From the NCBI RefSeq assembly GCF_040947875.1, contig NZ_JBFRXN010000002.1, forward strand, positions 1,488,001-1,552,000: a stretch of 64,000 bases of DNA, read 5' to 3'. The number at the start of each line of letters is the position of its first letter. Positions within the stretch are counted from its first letter, which is position 1. The position numbers and the translations under genes are program-made. Positions 30,690 through 39,724 of this stretch are shown in pieces. The notes under the pieces are model-generated. The model saw only the letters and a list, made by a program, of their open reading frames with translations, was not told the origin of the DNA and did not search any database. This DNA comes from Pseudomonas sp. MYb118 (GTDB lineage Bacteria > Pseudomonadota > Gammaproteobacteria > Pseudomonadales > Pseudomonadaceae).

Positions 30690-31349
30690 CTACTTCTTCC
30701 CCGCCACCATCGCCATGAACGCCGGCATCGCCGCCTCACGGTCCGCCGCCACCTTCTGCACGTTCGGATTCTGCTCCAGACGCTCGAGCAGTGCCTTGGC
30801 CGCTGGCAATTGCTCCAGCAGATCCATATCGAACAGCTTCTTCGCCACCCCACAGGCCAGCGGCACGCTGTACAGGAAGTACAGATCCGCCACGCTCAGG
30901 CTGTCGCCCGCCACATAGGGGCTGAATTTGCCGTGCCGGCCCAGTGAGGCGACGCCCAGCAGCAGTTCGGCTTTGGTCTTTTCCTTGATCGCCTCCGGCA
31001 GGGGCATGCCGAAATACGCCTCGGCGTAACAGGCACGCGCAGGCAGTTCGATGTACAGCTCGATTTCCCTGGCCAGCGCCAGTACCTGGGCCCGCTCGAA
31101 AGGCTCGACGGGCAGTAGCGGTTTGCCCTTCTGGGTTTGCTCGAGGTATTCGAGGATGACCGATGTCTCGTTGATGAACCCCTGCTCGACACGCAACACC
31201 GGCACCTTGCCGCGAGGGCTGATGGCCAGGGTTTCAGGCGTCTGGCTGCCGTAGAACGGCACTTCCTTGTACGGCAGGTCTTTTTCCAGCAGCGCCAGCT
31301 TCACCATGTTGTAGTAATTGCTGACGGAAAATCCATAAAGCTCGAGCAT
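30690..31349 (-). CDS. Glutathione S-transferase family protein
   Basis: A 219-residue cytoplasmic GST. The N-terminal thioredoxin-like domain has LELYGFSVSNYYNMVKLALLE, the cis-proline segment RGKVPVL and the glutathione-binding ETSVILEYLEQ. A helical C-terminal domain contains the N-capping box SVADLYFLYSVP. The ATG at 31349 is preferred over a GTG-type start one codon upstream. The substrate class cannot be told from sequence. Confidence 0.9.
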   Translation of the reverse strand: MLELYGFSVSNYYNMVKLALLEKDLPYKEVPFYGSQTPETLAISPRGKVPVLRVEQGFINETSVILEYLEQTQKGKPLLPVEPFERAQVLALAREIELYIELPARACYAEAYFGMPLPEAIKEKTKAELLLGVASLGRHGKFSPYVAGDSLSVADLYFLYSVPLACGVAKKLFDMDLLEQLPAAKALLERLEQNPNVQKVAADREAAMPAFMAMVAGKK

Positions 31350-31473
31350 CACAAAGCCTCCGGGCCGTGCGGGGTGGGCAGTCCTGTTTTATAGAACGCC
31401 CGGGGCGTTCTCGCCAGCAGCATCACCGCACTGAATGCAGGTAAACTGCCCGCCTGAACTTGAGGAGCCTGCC

Positions 31474-31758
31474 ATGAGCGAGCCAACAGATATCGACAAC
31501 GACGAAGAAGCATTCGCCGAGAACACCCTGATCGAAGCGATCGAGAACCAGATCGAAAGCGAAAACCCGCCCGCCGCCAAGGCCACCTTCAACAAGCTGA
31601 CGCTGGTGGGTTACGAGCGTGAAGACATCCTCAACCTGATGGCCCACGTGCTGGCGGTAGAAATCGACGCGATCCTCGAAGAAGACCGCCCGTTCAACAC
31701 CGAATGGTACGAAGCAGCGCTGCGCGCCCTGCCCGAATTGCCCCCGGAAAAGCAGTGA
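31474..31758 (+). CDS. Small acidic conserved protein
   Basis: A 94-residue acidic, helical protein (MSEPTDIDNDEEAFAENTLIE) ending in a family-like segment LVGYEREDILNLMAHVLAVEIDAILEEDRPFN. The start is preceded by TGAGGAG. I know it only as a conserved hypothetical of pseudomonads; no domain recognised. It is separated from the next small gene by a REP pair. Confidence 0.75.
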   Translation: MSEPTDIDNDEEAFAENTLIEAIENQIESENPPAAKATFNKLTLVGYEREDILNLMAHVLAVEIDAILEEDRPFNTEWYEAALRALPELPPEKQ

Positions 31759-31769
31759 TTTCGCGTTCC

Positions 31770-31872
31770 CTGTAGGAGCAGCCGGTCGACGCTCGATTGC
31801 TCGCGAAGCGGTGTGTCAGCCGACATCACCTCAAGCTGACACACCGTCTCGCGAGCAAGCTCGCTCCTACAG
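31770..31872. repeat. REP inverted pair, tgtaggagc variant
   Basis: Copies of the T-variant are separated by an additional inverted repeat gcggtgtgtcagc/gctgacacaccg, giving a long extended hairpin between two small genes. Confidence 0.85.
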
Positions 31873-31964
31873 TGAGAAAGACGCAGATTGGCACTGGACA
31901 TGCCGCATCAGCAGGTTCACCTTAGGGGCGCTGTCGTCCAATTCCTAGAAAGTCTGGAGTCCCT

Positions 31965-32210
31965 ATGTCGCTAAGCCCTGAACTGGTTGCCGAACTGGAA
32001 ATCCTCGCACTCTTCAACCTGGACAGTTCCCAGGAAGGCTTGAAAATTCATCAGACCGCTGCCCCAAAAGCTATCGCCGCCGCACAACGCCTGTTTGAAA
32101 AAGAACTGATCGACCAGCCCGATGGTGGTTACCTGACCAGCCTGGGTCGTGACGCTGCGCAAAATGTGCAGACCGTCCTGACGATTCTGAAAGCTTCCGA
32201 AACGGCCTGA
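31965..32210 (+). CDS. TIGR02647 family small protein
   Basis: An 81-residue protein starting MSLSPELVAELEILALFNLDSSQEG, the pattern of TIGR02647, a gammaproteobacterial family of unknown function. The fold looks like a small winged-helix or helical domain (KAIAAAQRLFEKELI then DGGYLTSLGRDAAQNVQTVL). A weak AGTCTGGAGT precedes the ATG. It stands alone between a REP pair and cyaA. Confidence 0.7.
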   Translation: MSLSPELVAELEILALFNLDSSQEGLKIHQTAAPKAIAAAQRLFEKELIDQPDGGYLTSLGRDAAQNVQTVLTILKASETA

Positions 32211-32405
32211 TCATCAGCGTATCGCCCACGGAAAGCCCATTCACGGGATTTCCGCGGGCACACCCTGTCGCTTGCCGTCGCCAGGCAGCAGAAATCTGAC
32301 GCCAAAAAACAAAAATCCAGCTGAACGTCCCGCTGGCGGGAGGCTAAACTGCGCATCATCGCGAGACACGTTGTCCGCGCCCCTTGCGAGCCGGTTTGAG
32401 CTGAC

Positions 32406-35246
32406 ATGACCCGCACCCATGAAATTCGCCCCGATCTGGAAGAAGGCATCGACCGCAAGGTGCTCAGCCAGTTGCGCGCGCGTTTCCTGAAACTCAACGA
32501 AGGGCGCATGGCCCGCGCCATGGAAGGGCTTTCGACCCGCCAGCAAGGCGTGCTGACCTTGTTGCCGCTGTTTTTTCACGTCAATCACCCGCTGTTGCCC
32601 GGCTACGTTTCGGGCAGCACACCGGCCGGGCTGTCGAACTTCGAACCCGACGCCAACGCCCTGGCCGACGCCCAGCGCCTGACCCGCTCGTTTTCCTATA
32701 AACCGCGCCATGGCAGCAACCCGCCACGACCGATCCACGGCCTGTTCCTGATGGGCAGCCTCGGCACCCTGGCCCAGGCCGACCAAAGCGACATGGACTT
32801 CTGGGTGTCCCACGCGCCGGACCTGACGGAACACGAGCTCGCCGAGCTGCGCAAAAAGTGCCAGTTGCTGGAAGCCTGGGCAGCAAGCCAGGGCGCCGAG
32901 GCGCATTTTTTCCTGATCGACCCGGCCCGTTTCGTGCTCGGCGAGCGCGATACGCAATTGAGTTCCGAAGACTGCGGCACCACCCAGCACTACCTGCTGC
33001 TGGACGAGTTCTACCGTACCGCCATCTGGCTGGCCGGGCGCACACCGATCTGGTGGCTGGTGCCGGTGTACGAAGAGTCGAGCTACGACCGCTACACCCA
33101 CACGTTGCTGTCCAAGCGTTTTATCCGCGCCGACGAAACCCTCGACCTGGGTCACCTGGCCTACATCCCGCCCGGCGAATTCATCGGCGCCGGCCTGTGG
33201 CAGTTGTTCAAGGGTATCGAGTCGCCCTACAAGTCGGTGCTCAAACTGCTGCTGACCGAGGTCTACGCCAGCGAACACCCGAGGGTCCAGTGCCTGAGCC
33301 TGCGCTTCAAGCAGGCGGTATTCGCCAACCGCCTGGACCTCGACGAACTGGACCCGTACGTCGTGGTTTACCGGCGCATCGAGGAATACTTGATCACCCG
33401 TGGCGAAACCGAGCGCCTGGAGCTGGTACGCCGTGCGCTGTACCTGAAGGTCAACCGCAAACTCACCGGCAACAGTCGCAGCCAGAGCTGGCAACGTTCA
33501 TTGCTGGAACGACTGGCGCACGAATGGCACTGGGATCATCGACAACTGGCCCTGCTGGACAGCCGCAGCCAGTGGAAAGTCCGCCAGGTCAGCGCCGAGC
33601 GCCGCTCGCTGGTCAACGAGCTCAATTACAGTTATCGCTTCCTGACCGAGTTCGCCCGCAACGAGCAGACGGTCAGCCTGATCAACAAACGCGACCTCAA
33701 TGTACTGGGCCGACGCCTGTACGCGGCGTTCGAGCGCAAGGCCGACAAGGTCGAGTTCATCAACCCGGGCATCGCGCCGGACCTGGCCGAAGACACCCTG
33801 ACGCTGGTGCATGCGCCCAACAAGGCCGAATCGGTGCAAACCTACTGGGGCCTGTACAACGGCAGCCTGACGGCCCTGGAGTGGGAGCACTTCGCCCCGA
33901 TCAAGCGCAGCCGCCACTTGCTGGAGCTGCTGACCTGGTGTCATCGCAACGGTGTGATCGACAGCAGCACCCGCCTGGCCCTGCACCCCGGTGAGAGCGA
34001 CCTGAGCGAGTTCGAACTGTTCAACCTGCTCGGCAGCCTGCAGCAGAGCATCGCCCTGCCCCTGCCCACGGTGGCCGAAGAACCGCTGTTGCGTGCCAGC
34101 GTGCCGAGCGAAGTGCTGATCCTGGTGAACGTCGGCGTCGACCCGCTCAAGCACCATCGCGACCTGAACATCCTGATGACCACTGAGCGCACCGACTCCC
34201 TGAGTTACGCCGGCGTCAGGGAGAACCTGGTACTGACCCTGGATCAGGTCACGCTCAACAGCTGGAACGAAGTGTTGGTCAATCGCTTCGACGGGCCTCA
34301 CGCCCTGCTCGACTGCCTGCGCGACTACCTCAACAACCTGCCGAACGGCCCCCGCCAGCCGAAGCTGCACGTGCGCTGCTTCTGCCATAACCGCGCGCAA
34401 TTCATCGCCCGGCGGGTCGAAGAGGTGCTCGATACCGCGCAGAACCTGCTGCTGAGCCAACTCAATCATCGCTACCTGATTCAGGTCCAGCAGCATTACC
34501 ACGTGCTAGAGCTGGTGCCGGGGCAGGTCAATCATGTCGCCCTCGCCACGCTGCCGGCGCTGCTGGACTACCTGGGCGAAGAGCTGCCGACTTACAGCCC
34601 GCTGCACCTGGATCCGATGGCGCTGGAAGACCACGACCTGGCGCTGGTCCTGCCCATGGGCCAGCCCGAGTGCATCCAGGTGTTCTACCGGATCCAGGAC
34701 GATCAGGCCGACCTGTATGTGCTGGATGAATTCGATGCCCTGTGGCAACAGCGCCTGCCGTATCACGACGAACAGAGTCTGTTGGTGCCGCTGCAGCGCT
34801 TCCTGCAGTCGATCCAGTACCGGCGCGAGGCGTTACTGCCGATGGATGCCGCCCAGCCGGGCTTCGATACGCTGTATTACCAACTGCTGCCTTCCGGCCC
34901 CGGCAGGGCTCGCCGGGTCGAGGCCCGACCCGCGCCACAAACTCCGGTGGCCAAGCCGTTCTACGACGTACAGGCGATCGTCGGCAAAGCTGCGCCAGGC
35001 GAGGTGCAAGTCACGTTGTACTGCAATCAGCGGGAGTTTTCCGAACTGGAACATGGCGACCAGCTGTTCAGCAGGGTCGCCCGGGAGATCGTCGAGCAGC
35101 GCCGGGAAGTCGAGCGCTATCGCTGCTACATCACCGACCTGGACCTGTCCGGCCTGATCGGCGAAGGGCAAAGCTCGAGCAATTTGTATCTGCGTTACAA
35201 GGCTGACCTGGAGCGCGCCTTGAATGACGCGCTTGAATTGATTTGA
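32406..35246 (+). CDS. cyaA: Class I adenylate cyclase
   Basis: Makes cyclic AMP from ATP. The 946-residue product matches gammaproteobacterial class I cyclases. The N-terminal catalytic half contains the nucleotidyltransferase motif MGSLGTLAQADQSDMDFWV (about 115-134), with the metal-binding aspartates. The C-terminal half is the regulatory domain. In pseudomonads cAMP acts through Vfr/Crp. Its stop is 4 bases from the end of the convergent rnk, with no terminator between them, so the 3' ends probably overlap. Confidence 0.95.
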   Translation: MTRTHEIRPDLEEGIDRKVLSQLRARFLKLNEGRMARAMEGLSTRQQGVLTLLPLFFHVNHPLLPGYVSGSTPAGLSNFEPDANALADAQRLTRSFSYKPRHGSNPPRPIHGLFLMGSLGTLAQADQSDMDFWVSHAPDLTEHELAELRKKCQLLEAWAASQGAEAHFFLIDPARFVLGERDTQLSSEDCGTTQHYLLLDEFYRTAIWLAGRTPIWWLVPVYEESSYDRYTHTLLSKRFIRADETLDLGHLAYIPPGEFIGAGLWQLFKGIESPYKSVLKLLLTEVYASEHPRVQCLSLRFKQAVFANRLDLDELDPYVVVYRRIEEYLITRGETERLELVRRALYLKVNRKLTGNSRSQSWQRSLLERLAHEWHWDHRQLALLDSRSQWKVRQVSAERRSLVNELNYSYRFLTEFARNEQTVSLINKRDLNVLGRRLYAAFERKADKVEFINPGIAPDLAEDTLTLVHAPNKAESVQTYWGLYNGSLTALEWEHFAPIKRSRHLLELLTWCHRNGVIDSSTRLALHPGESDLSEFELFNLLGSLQQSIALPLPTVAEEPLLRASVPSEVLILVNVGVDPLKHHRDLNILMTTERTDSLSYAGVRENLVLTLDQVTLNSWNEVLVNRFDGPHALLDCLRDYLNNLPNGPRQPKLHVRCFCHNRAQFIARRVEEVLDTAQNLLLSQLNHRYLIQVQQHYHVLELVPGQVNHVALATLPALLDYLGEELPTYSPLHLDPMALEDHDLALVLPMGQPECIQVFYRIQDDQADLYVLDEFDALWQQRLPYHDEQSLLVPLQRFLQSIQYRREALLPMDAAQPGFDTLYYQLLPSGPGRARRVEARPAPQTPVAKPFYDVQAIVGKAAPGEVQVTLYCNQREFSELEHGDQLFSRVAREIVEQRREVERYRCYITDLDLSGLIGEGQSSSNLYLRYKADLERALNDALELI

Positions 35247-35250
35247 AACG

Positions 35251-35661
35251 TTATTCCGGGAAAGCGCCGCCGTTGGCAGGCTGCGATTCCACTTCAAGCA
35301 ATGTCAGCTTGAGCGTTTTGCCACCCGGAGCAGGCCAGTCGATGTGCTGCCCGACCTTCAGGCCGAGCAACGCGCTGCCCACCGGCGCCAGGATCGAGAT
35401 CCGGCCTTCATCGGCGTTGGCGTCCTTGGGGTAGACCAGGGTCAGGTGATAATCCTTGCCACTGCCCTCTTCACGGCAATGCACGCGGGAATTCATGGTC
35501 ACGACATCGGCCGGCACTTCATCGTGGCCGACCAGGGTTTCGGCGCGATCCAGTTCGGTTTGCAGCGCGATCACACCCGGCAGGGTTTCATCCAGGCTTT
35601 CGATCAGGCGCTCCAGACGTTGCACGTCCAGTCGGGTAAGGGTGATGGAAGGTGCGGTCAT
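35251..35661 (-). CDS. rnk: Regulator of nucleoside diphosphate kinase
   Basis: A 136-residue protein of the Rnk/GreA-C family, which binds RNA polymerase and was found as a suppressor of algQ defects in P. aeruginosa. The N-terminal helical hairpin (LTRLDVQRLERLIESL; LQTELDRAETLV) is short compared with GreA. The C-terminal FKBP-like domain contains VTMNSRVHCREE, YPKDANADEGRISILAPVGSALLG and GQHIDWP. The start at 35661 is preceded by AAAGGAG. A terminator-like hairpin sits only 38 bases upstream, inside the likely leader. Confidence 0.93.
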   Translation of the reverse strand: MTAPSITLTRLDVQRLERLIESLDETLPGVIALQTELDRAETLVGHDEVPADVVTMNSRVHCREEGSGKDYHLTLVYPKDANADEGRISILAPVGSALLGLKVGQHIDWPAPGGKTLKLTLLEVESQPANGGAFPE

Positions 35662-35692
35662 GATCAGGGCAGACTCCTTTCTTCTGCACGAA

Positions 35693-35728
35693 AAAAGCAA
35701 AACCCCGCCAAAATCAGGCGGGGTTTTC
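35693..35728 (-). terminator. Terminator-like hairpin in the rnk leader (possible attenuator)
   Basis: aaaaccccgcc (35699-35709) pairs with ggcggggtttt (35717-35727). On the minus strand it is followed by TTTTGCTTTTTT. It lies 38 bases upstream of the rnk ATG, leaving no room for a promoter between hairpin and gene. A candidate promoter upstream (minus strand GGGACA, 16 bases, TATATT near 35783) would put it in the rnk transcript. Confidence 0.55.
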
Positions 35729-35819
35729 ACGAGCCTCGGTGAGTTGAGGCGTATCCGGACACTAACACAGCTCAAAAAATATACAAGCCAGGGGTGTCTT
35801 GTCCCTTGGCTGGCGATTT

Positions 35820-35920
35820 CTGTGGGAGCGAGCCTGCTCGCGATGGCCGTCCGGACAACGCAGGCATGCAGATACTACGTGTTTTGCTTGAAACCATCGC
35901 GAGCAGGCTCGCTCCCACAG
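35820..35920. repeat. REP inverted pair overlapping a coding end
   Basis: Head-to-head tgtgggagc-type REP copies. The right copy (35896-35920) lies inside the reading frame of the DUF1289 gene and encodes part of its C-terminal tail. Confidence 0.88.
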
Positions 35921-36144
35921 GAGTCCGGTGCAGGCTGCTTGCGCTGTGCGGCCTGCTCACAGATGACCCGGCGGCGGGCGTCGTCGGCCGAACGCCATTC
36001 GCGGATGTCTTCGACATGGCGGAAACAGCCGCGGCAGACTTTCTGCTCATCCAGCCGGCACACGCCGCTGCACGGCGAAGGCACGGCCGGACTGACATTG
36101 CTGTAGAGCGGCTTGGGCGGCCGGACCGGTGCGGGCTGGGTCAC
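35875..36144 (-). CDS. DUF1289 domain protein
   Basis: A small protein with the cysteine-rich DUF1289 motif PCSGVCRLDEQKVCRGCFRHVEDI, probably metal-binding, of unknown function. The likely GTG start at 36144 (VTQPAPVRPPKPL) lies 4 bases after the cyaY stop with GAGG just ahead, giving 89 residues. After the domain (EWRSADDARRRVICEQ), the last 15 residues (SCGSEPARDGFKQNT) are read from REP DNA, so the native stop has been lost. Operon partner: cyaY. Confidence 0.75.
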   Translation of the reverse strand: MTQPAPVRPPKPLYSNVSPAVPSPCSGVCRLDEQKVCRGCFRHVEDIREWRSADDARRRVICEQAAQRKQPAPDSCGSEPARDGFKQNT

Positions 36145-36148
36145 GACC

Positions 36149-36481
36149 TCACAGACCTTCGAAGTCGAACTCGGCGCCGGCCTGCTGCAGGACGATGCGC
36201 TCGAGCATTTCGCCCAGTTGCTCTTCGCTTTTGTCGCACATCCAGCGCTCGCTTTCTTCGTCATAGTCGAAGTGGAAACCACCCGACACGGCGGCCAGCC
36301 ACAGCTGACGCAGGGGTTCCTGGCGGCTGAAGATCAGCTGGCTGCCGTTTTCGAACTTGACGGTCAGCACACCGGCCGAGCTCTCCAGGTCGATATCCAT
36401 ATCGCTGTCGTCAAAGATGTCTTCCAGGGTTTGCTGGGTGGCATCGACCAGATCGTGGAAACGCGCTTCGGACAAACTCAT
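36149..36481 (-). CDS. cyaY: Frataxin-like iron donor CyaY
   Basis: The bacterial frataxin, which binds iron and modulates the cysteine desulfurase in iron-sulfur cluster assembly. The start at 36481 (MSLSEARFHDLVDATQQTLED) gives 110 residues, the family length. The acidic first helix (EDIFDDSDMDIDLE) and the beta-sheet segment GVLTVKFENGSQLIFSRQEPLRQLWLA are typical, with GGFHFDYDE following. A longer frame is not supported. It is divergent from lptM, as in many gammaproteobacteria where cyaY and the lysA-dapF region adjoin. Confidence 0.95.
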   Translation of the reverse strand: MSLSEARFHDLVDATQQTLEDIFDDSDMDIDLESSAGVLTVKFENGSQLIFSRQEPLRQLWLAAVSGGFHFDYDEESERWMCDKSEEQLGEMLERIVLQQAGAEFDFEGL

Positions 36482-36645
36482 TACGGCAACCTCAAAAAGT
36501 GTCTGATCAGACTCAAGCGCCGCAAGATACGGGCGAGCCTCCTCGATTGCAAAAAAAACAGCCAAGGTGACAGTTGTTATGAGAGCAAGCCCCACAGGAG
36601 AAAATTGGTATAGACCAGCCCCCGCCGGACGGGAAGCCCGTTGCA

Positions 36646-36674
36646 TAGGCAATCTGCCGGGTGGCCGGTATACT
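36646..36674 (+). promoter_or_regulatory. Candidate promoter of the lptM-lysA operon
   Basis: TAGGCA (36646-36651) and TATACT (36669-36674) are spaced by 17 bases, 35 bases before the lptM start. Confidence 0.5.
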
Positions 36675-36708
36675 CCGGCGCAATTAATGCATTTTCAAGG
36701 ATTTCGCC

Positions 36709-36891
36709 ATGAAGCGCCTGATCTCTTCCTTTGCTGCGCTCACTTCGATCGTCGCTTTTGCTTGCCTTGTGTCGGCCTGCGGTCAAAAAGGCCCGCTGTA
36801 CCTGCCAGACGAGAACCAGGACCCGGCCGAGCAGGCCCAGTCCTCGCAGAAGCAGCCTTCCAAGGCACACAAGCACGACGTCTACCAATAA
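36709..36891 (+). CDS. lptM: LptM (YifL/LppL) lipoprotein
   Basis: A 60-residue lipoprotein that in E. coli helps disulfide maturation of the LPS translocon LptDE. The signal peptide ends in lipobox VSAC (about residues 21-24), followed by the family hallmark GQKGPLYLP and a short charged tail. It starts the lptM-lysA-dapF-DUF484-xerC-HAD operon, an order conserved in pseudomonads. lysA begins 9 bases after its stop. Confidence 0.93.
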   Translation: MKRLISSFAALTSIVAFACLVSACGQKGPLYLPDENQDPAEQAQSSQKQPSKAHKHDVYQ

Positions 36892-36900
36892 GGGAACGCC

Positions 36901-38148
36901 ATGGACGCTTTTAACTACCGTGGCGGGGAGCTGTTCGCGGAAGGGGTTGCCCTGTCCGCCATCGCCGAACGCTTTGGCACGCCGACTTACGTCTACTCCC
37001 GCGCCCACATCGAAGCCCAGTACCTGGCCTATGCCGATGCGCTGGAAGGCGTGCCGCACCTGGTCTGCTTCGCGGTCAAGGCCAACTCCAACCTGGGCGT
37101 ACTGAATGTCCTGGCCCGTCTTGGCGCCGGTTTCGACATCGTTTCGCGCGGTGAACTGGAACGGGTACTCGCCGCTGGCGGCAGCGCCGACAAGATCGTG
37201 TTCTCCGGCGTCGGCAAGACCCGTGACGACATGCGTCGCGCCCTGGAAGTCGGCGTTCACTGCTTCAACGTCGAATCCACCGATGAGCTGGAACGCCTGC
37301 AAGTGGTCGCCGCCGAACTGGGCGTTCGTGCACCGATCTCGCTGCGCGTGAACCCGGACGTCGATGCCGGCACCCACCCGTACATTTCCACCGGTCTGAA
37401 GGAAAACAAGTTCGGCATCGCCATCGCCGACGCCGAGGACGTGTACATCCGCGCCGCACAGTTGCCCAACCTGGAAGTGGTCGGTGTCGATTGCCACATC
37501 GGTTCGCAACTGACCAGCCTGCCACCGTTCCTCGACGCCCTCGACCGCCTGCTGGGCCTGGTCGATCGCCTGGGCGACTGCGGCATCTACCTGCGCCACA
37601 TCGACCTCGGTGGTGGCGTGGGTGTGCGTTATCGCGATGAAGAGCCGCCACTGGTGGCCGACTACATCAAGGCCGTGCGCGAACGCCTGGACGGTCGCGA
37701 CCTGGCGCTGGTGTTCGAACCGGGCCGCTTCATCGTCGCCAACGCCGGCGTGCTGCTGACTCAGGTCGAGTACCTCAAGCACACCGAGCACAAAGATTTC
37801 GCCATCGTCGACGCGGCCATGAACGACCTGATCCGCCCGGCGCTGTACCAGGCGTGGATGAACGTCACCGCCGTACGCCCTCGCGATACCGCTGCGCGCA
37901 CCTACGACGTCGTCGGGCCGATCTGCGAGACCGGCGACTTCCTGGCCAAGGAACGTGAACTGGCCCTGGAAGAAGGCGATCTGCTGGCCGTGCATTCGGC
38001 CGGTGCCTACGGGTTTGTCATGAGTTCCAACTACAACACCCGCGGGCGTACCGCCGAAGTGTTGGTGGACGGTGACCAGGCCTTCGAAGTGCGTCGCCGT
38101 GAAACGGTAGCCGAGTTGTTCGCTGGCGAAAGCCTGCTGCCGGAGTAA
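36901..38148 (+). CDS. lysA: Diaminopimelate decarboxylase
   Basis: A PLP enzyme that decarboxylates meso-diaminopimelate to lysine. The 415-residue product is of normal length. The PLP lysine lies in [14 protein letters not shown] (about residue 60). Further motifs include VDCHIGSQ, the glycine-rich DLGGGVGV and [15 protein letters not shown] for phosphate binding, and the C-terminal [14 protein letters not shown] with the active-site cysteine. It is followed by dapF, so the operon makes and uses DAP. Confidence 0.97.
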   Translation: MDAFNYRGGELFAEGVALSAIAERFGTPTYVYSRAHIEAQYLAYADALEGVPHLVCFAVKANSNLGVLNVLARLGAGFDIVSRGELERVLAAGGSADKIVFSGVGKTRDDMRRALEVGVHCFNVESTDELERLQVVAAELGVRAPISLRVNPDVDAGTHPYISTGLKENKFGIAIADAEDVYIRAAQLPNLEVVGVDCHIGSQLTSLPPFLDALDRLLGLVDRLGDCGIYLRHIDLGGGVGVRYRDEEPPLVADYIKAVRERLDGRDLALVFEPGRFIVANAGVLLTQVEYLKHTEHKDFAIVDAAMNDLIRPALYQAWMNVTAVRPRDTAARTYDVVGPICETGDFLAKERELALEEGDLLAVHSAGAYGFVMSSNYNTRGRTAEVLVDGDQAFEVRRRETVAELFAGESLLPE

Positions 38149-38152
38149 AACC

Positions 38153-38983
38153 ATGCTGCTGCGTTTTACCAAGATGCACGGCCTGGGCAATGACTTCATG
38201 GTTCTCGACCTGGTCAGCCAGCACGCGCACATCCTGCCCAAGCACGCCAAGCAATGGGGTGATCGGCACACCGGCATCGGTTTCGACCAGCTGCTGATCG
38301 TCGAGGCGCCGAGCAACCCGGACGTGGATTTCCGTTACCGGATCTTCAACTCCGACGGCTCCGAAGTGGAACAGTGCGGCAACGGCGCGCGCTGCTTCGC
38401 CCGCTTTGTCATCGACAAGCGCCTGACCGCCAAGCGGCAGATTCGCGTCGAGACCAAAAGCGGCATCATCGAGCTGGATGTACGCAACGACGGCCAGATC
38501 AGCGTCGACATGGGCGCACCGCGCCTGGTGCCGGCAGACATCCCGTTCGTCGCCGACACCCAGGCATCCAGCTATGCGCTGGACGTCGATGGCCAGGCCG
38601 TGGAACTGGCTGCCGTGTCGATGGGCAACCCCCACGCCGTGCTGCGGGTCAACGACATCAACAACGCACCGGTGCATGAGCTGGGGCCGAAAATCGAACA
38701 TCACCCGCGCTTTCCGGCACGGGTCAATGTCGGTTTCCTCCAGGTCATCGACCGTAACCGCGCGCAGTTGCGCGTCTGGGAGCGCGGTGCCGGGGAAACC
38801 CAGGCCTGCGGCACCGGCGCTTGCGCGGCCGCAGTAGCGGCCATCAGCCAGGGGTGGATGGATTCGCCGCTGTTGATCGACCTGCCCGGCGGGCGTCTGT
38901 CCATCGAATGGGCAGGCCCAGGCCAACCGGTGCTGATGACCGGCCCGGCAGTGCGAGTCTACGAAGGACAAGTGCGTCTTTGA
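38153..38983 (+). CDS. dapF: Diaminopimelate epimerase
   Basis: Converts LL- to meso-diaminopimelate, the precursor of peptidoglycan and lysine. The 276-residue product has the two catalytic cysteines in EQCGNGARC (about residues 73-81) and [12 protein letters not shown] (about 218-229). [12 protein letters not shown] is the usual N-terminus. It starts 4 bases after lysA. Confidence 0.97.
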   Translation: MLLRFTKMHGLGNDFMVLDLVSQHAHILPKHAKQWGDRHTGIGFDQLLIVEAPSNPDVDFRYRIFNSDGSEVEQCGNGARCFARFVIDKRLTAKRQIRVETKSGIIELDVRNDGQISVDMGAPRLVPADIPFVADTQASSYALDVDGQAVELAAVSMGNPHAVLRVNDINNAPVHELGPKIEHHPRFPARVNVGFLQVIDRNRAQLRVWERGAGETQACGTGACAAAVAAISQGWMDSPLLIDLPGGRLSIEWAGPGQPVLMTGPAVRVYEGQVRL

Positions 38984-38996
38984 GCGAGCTAAAACC

Positions 38997-39722
38997 ATGA
39001 CCGACAAGCCTCAGGTTCCCGCCCGACCATCCGACGAGTCCCCTGCCGAAAGCCTCGAGGCGGCGGCTATTGCCGCGTACCTGGAGGCGCACCCGGACTT
39101 TTTCGTCGAGCACGAAGAACTGTTGCCGTCGCTGCGCATCCCGCACCGGCGTGGCGACACCATCTCGCTGGTCGAGCGGCAGATGACCATCCTGCGCGAC
39201 CGCAACATCGAGTTGCGCCATCGTCTTTCGCATTTGATGGACGTGGCCCGGGACAACGACCGGCTGTTCGACAAGACCCGTCGCCTGATCCTCGCGCTGA
39301 TGGATGCCGCCAGCCTGGAAGACGTGGTGATGTGCGTCGAAGACAGCCTGCGCCAGGACTTCCAGGTACCGTTTGTCAGCCTGATCCTGCTGGGCGACAA
39401 CCCGATGCCGGTCGGCCGCTGGGTGACCCATGCCGACGCACAGACCGCCATCGGCGGCCTGCTCTCGGAAGACAAGAGTGTCAGCGGCAGTCTGCGCGAG
39501 CATGAACTGGACTTCCTGTTCGGCGAAGAACAGCGCAAGCAGATCGGCTCTACCGCCGTCGTCGCCATCAGTCACCAGGGCATCCACGGCATCCTGGCCA
39601 TCGCCAGCCGTGATCCGCAGCACTACAAGAGCTCGGTCGGCACCCTGTTCCTGAGCTACATCGCCGAAGTCATGGGTCGCGTGCTGCCACGGGTCAACAA
39701 TCCCCTGCGCTCGGTACGCTGA
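38997..39722 (+). CDS. DUF484 (GAF-like) protein
   Basis: A 241-residue cytoplasmic protein of the DUF484 family, with a GAF-like fold. The family motif [20 protein letters not shown] is at the N-terminus, followed by a coiled-coil linker ([22 protein letters not shown]) and a ligand-type domain ending at [11 protein letters not shown]. Function is not established; the gene sits between dapF and xerC in many gammaproteobacteria, 13 bases after dapF and 2 before xerC. Confidence 0.9.
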   Translation: MTDKPQVPARPSDESPAESLEAAAIAAYLEAHPDFFVEHEELLPSLRIPHRRGDTISLVERQMTILRDRNIELRHRLSHLMDVARDNDRLFDKTRRLILALMDAASLEDVVMCVEDSLRQDFQVPFVSLILLGDNPMPVGRWVTHADAQTAIGGLLSEDKSVSGSLREHELDFLFGEEQRKQIGSTAVVAISHQGIHGILAIASRDPQHYKSSVGTLFLSYIAEVMGRVLPRVNNPLRSVR

Positions 39723-39724
39723 TC

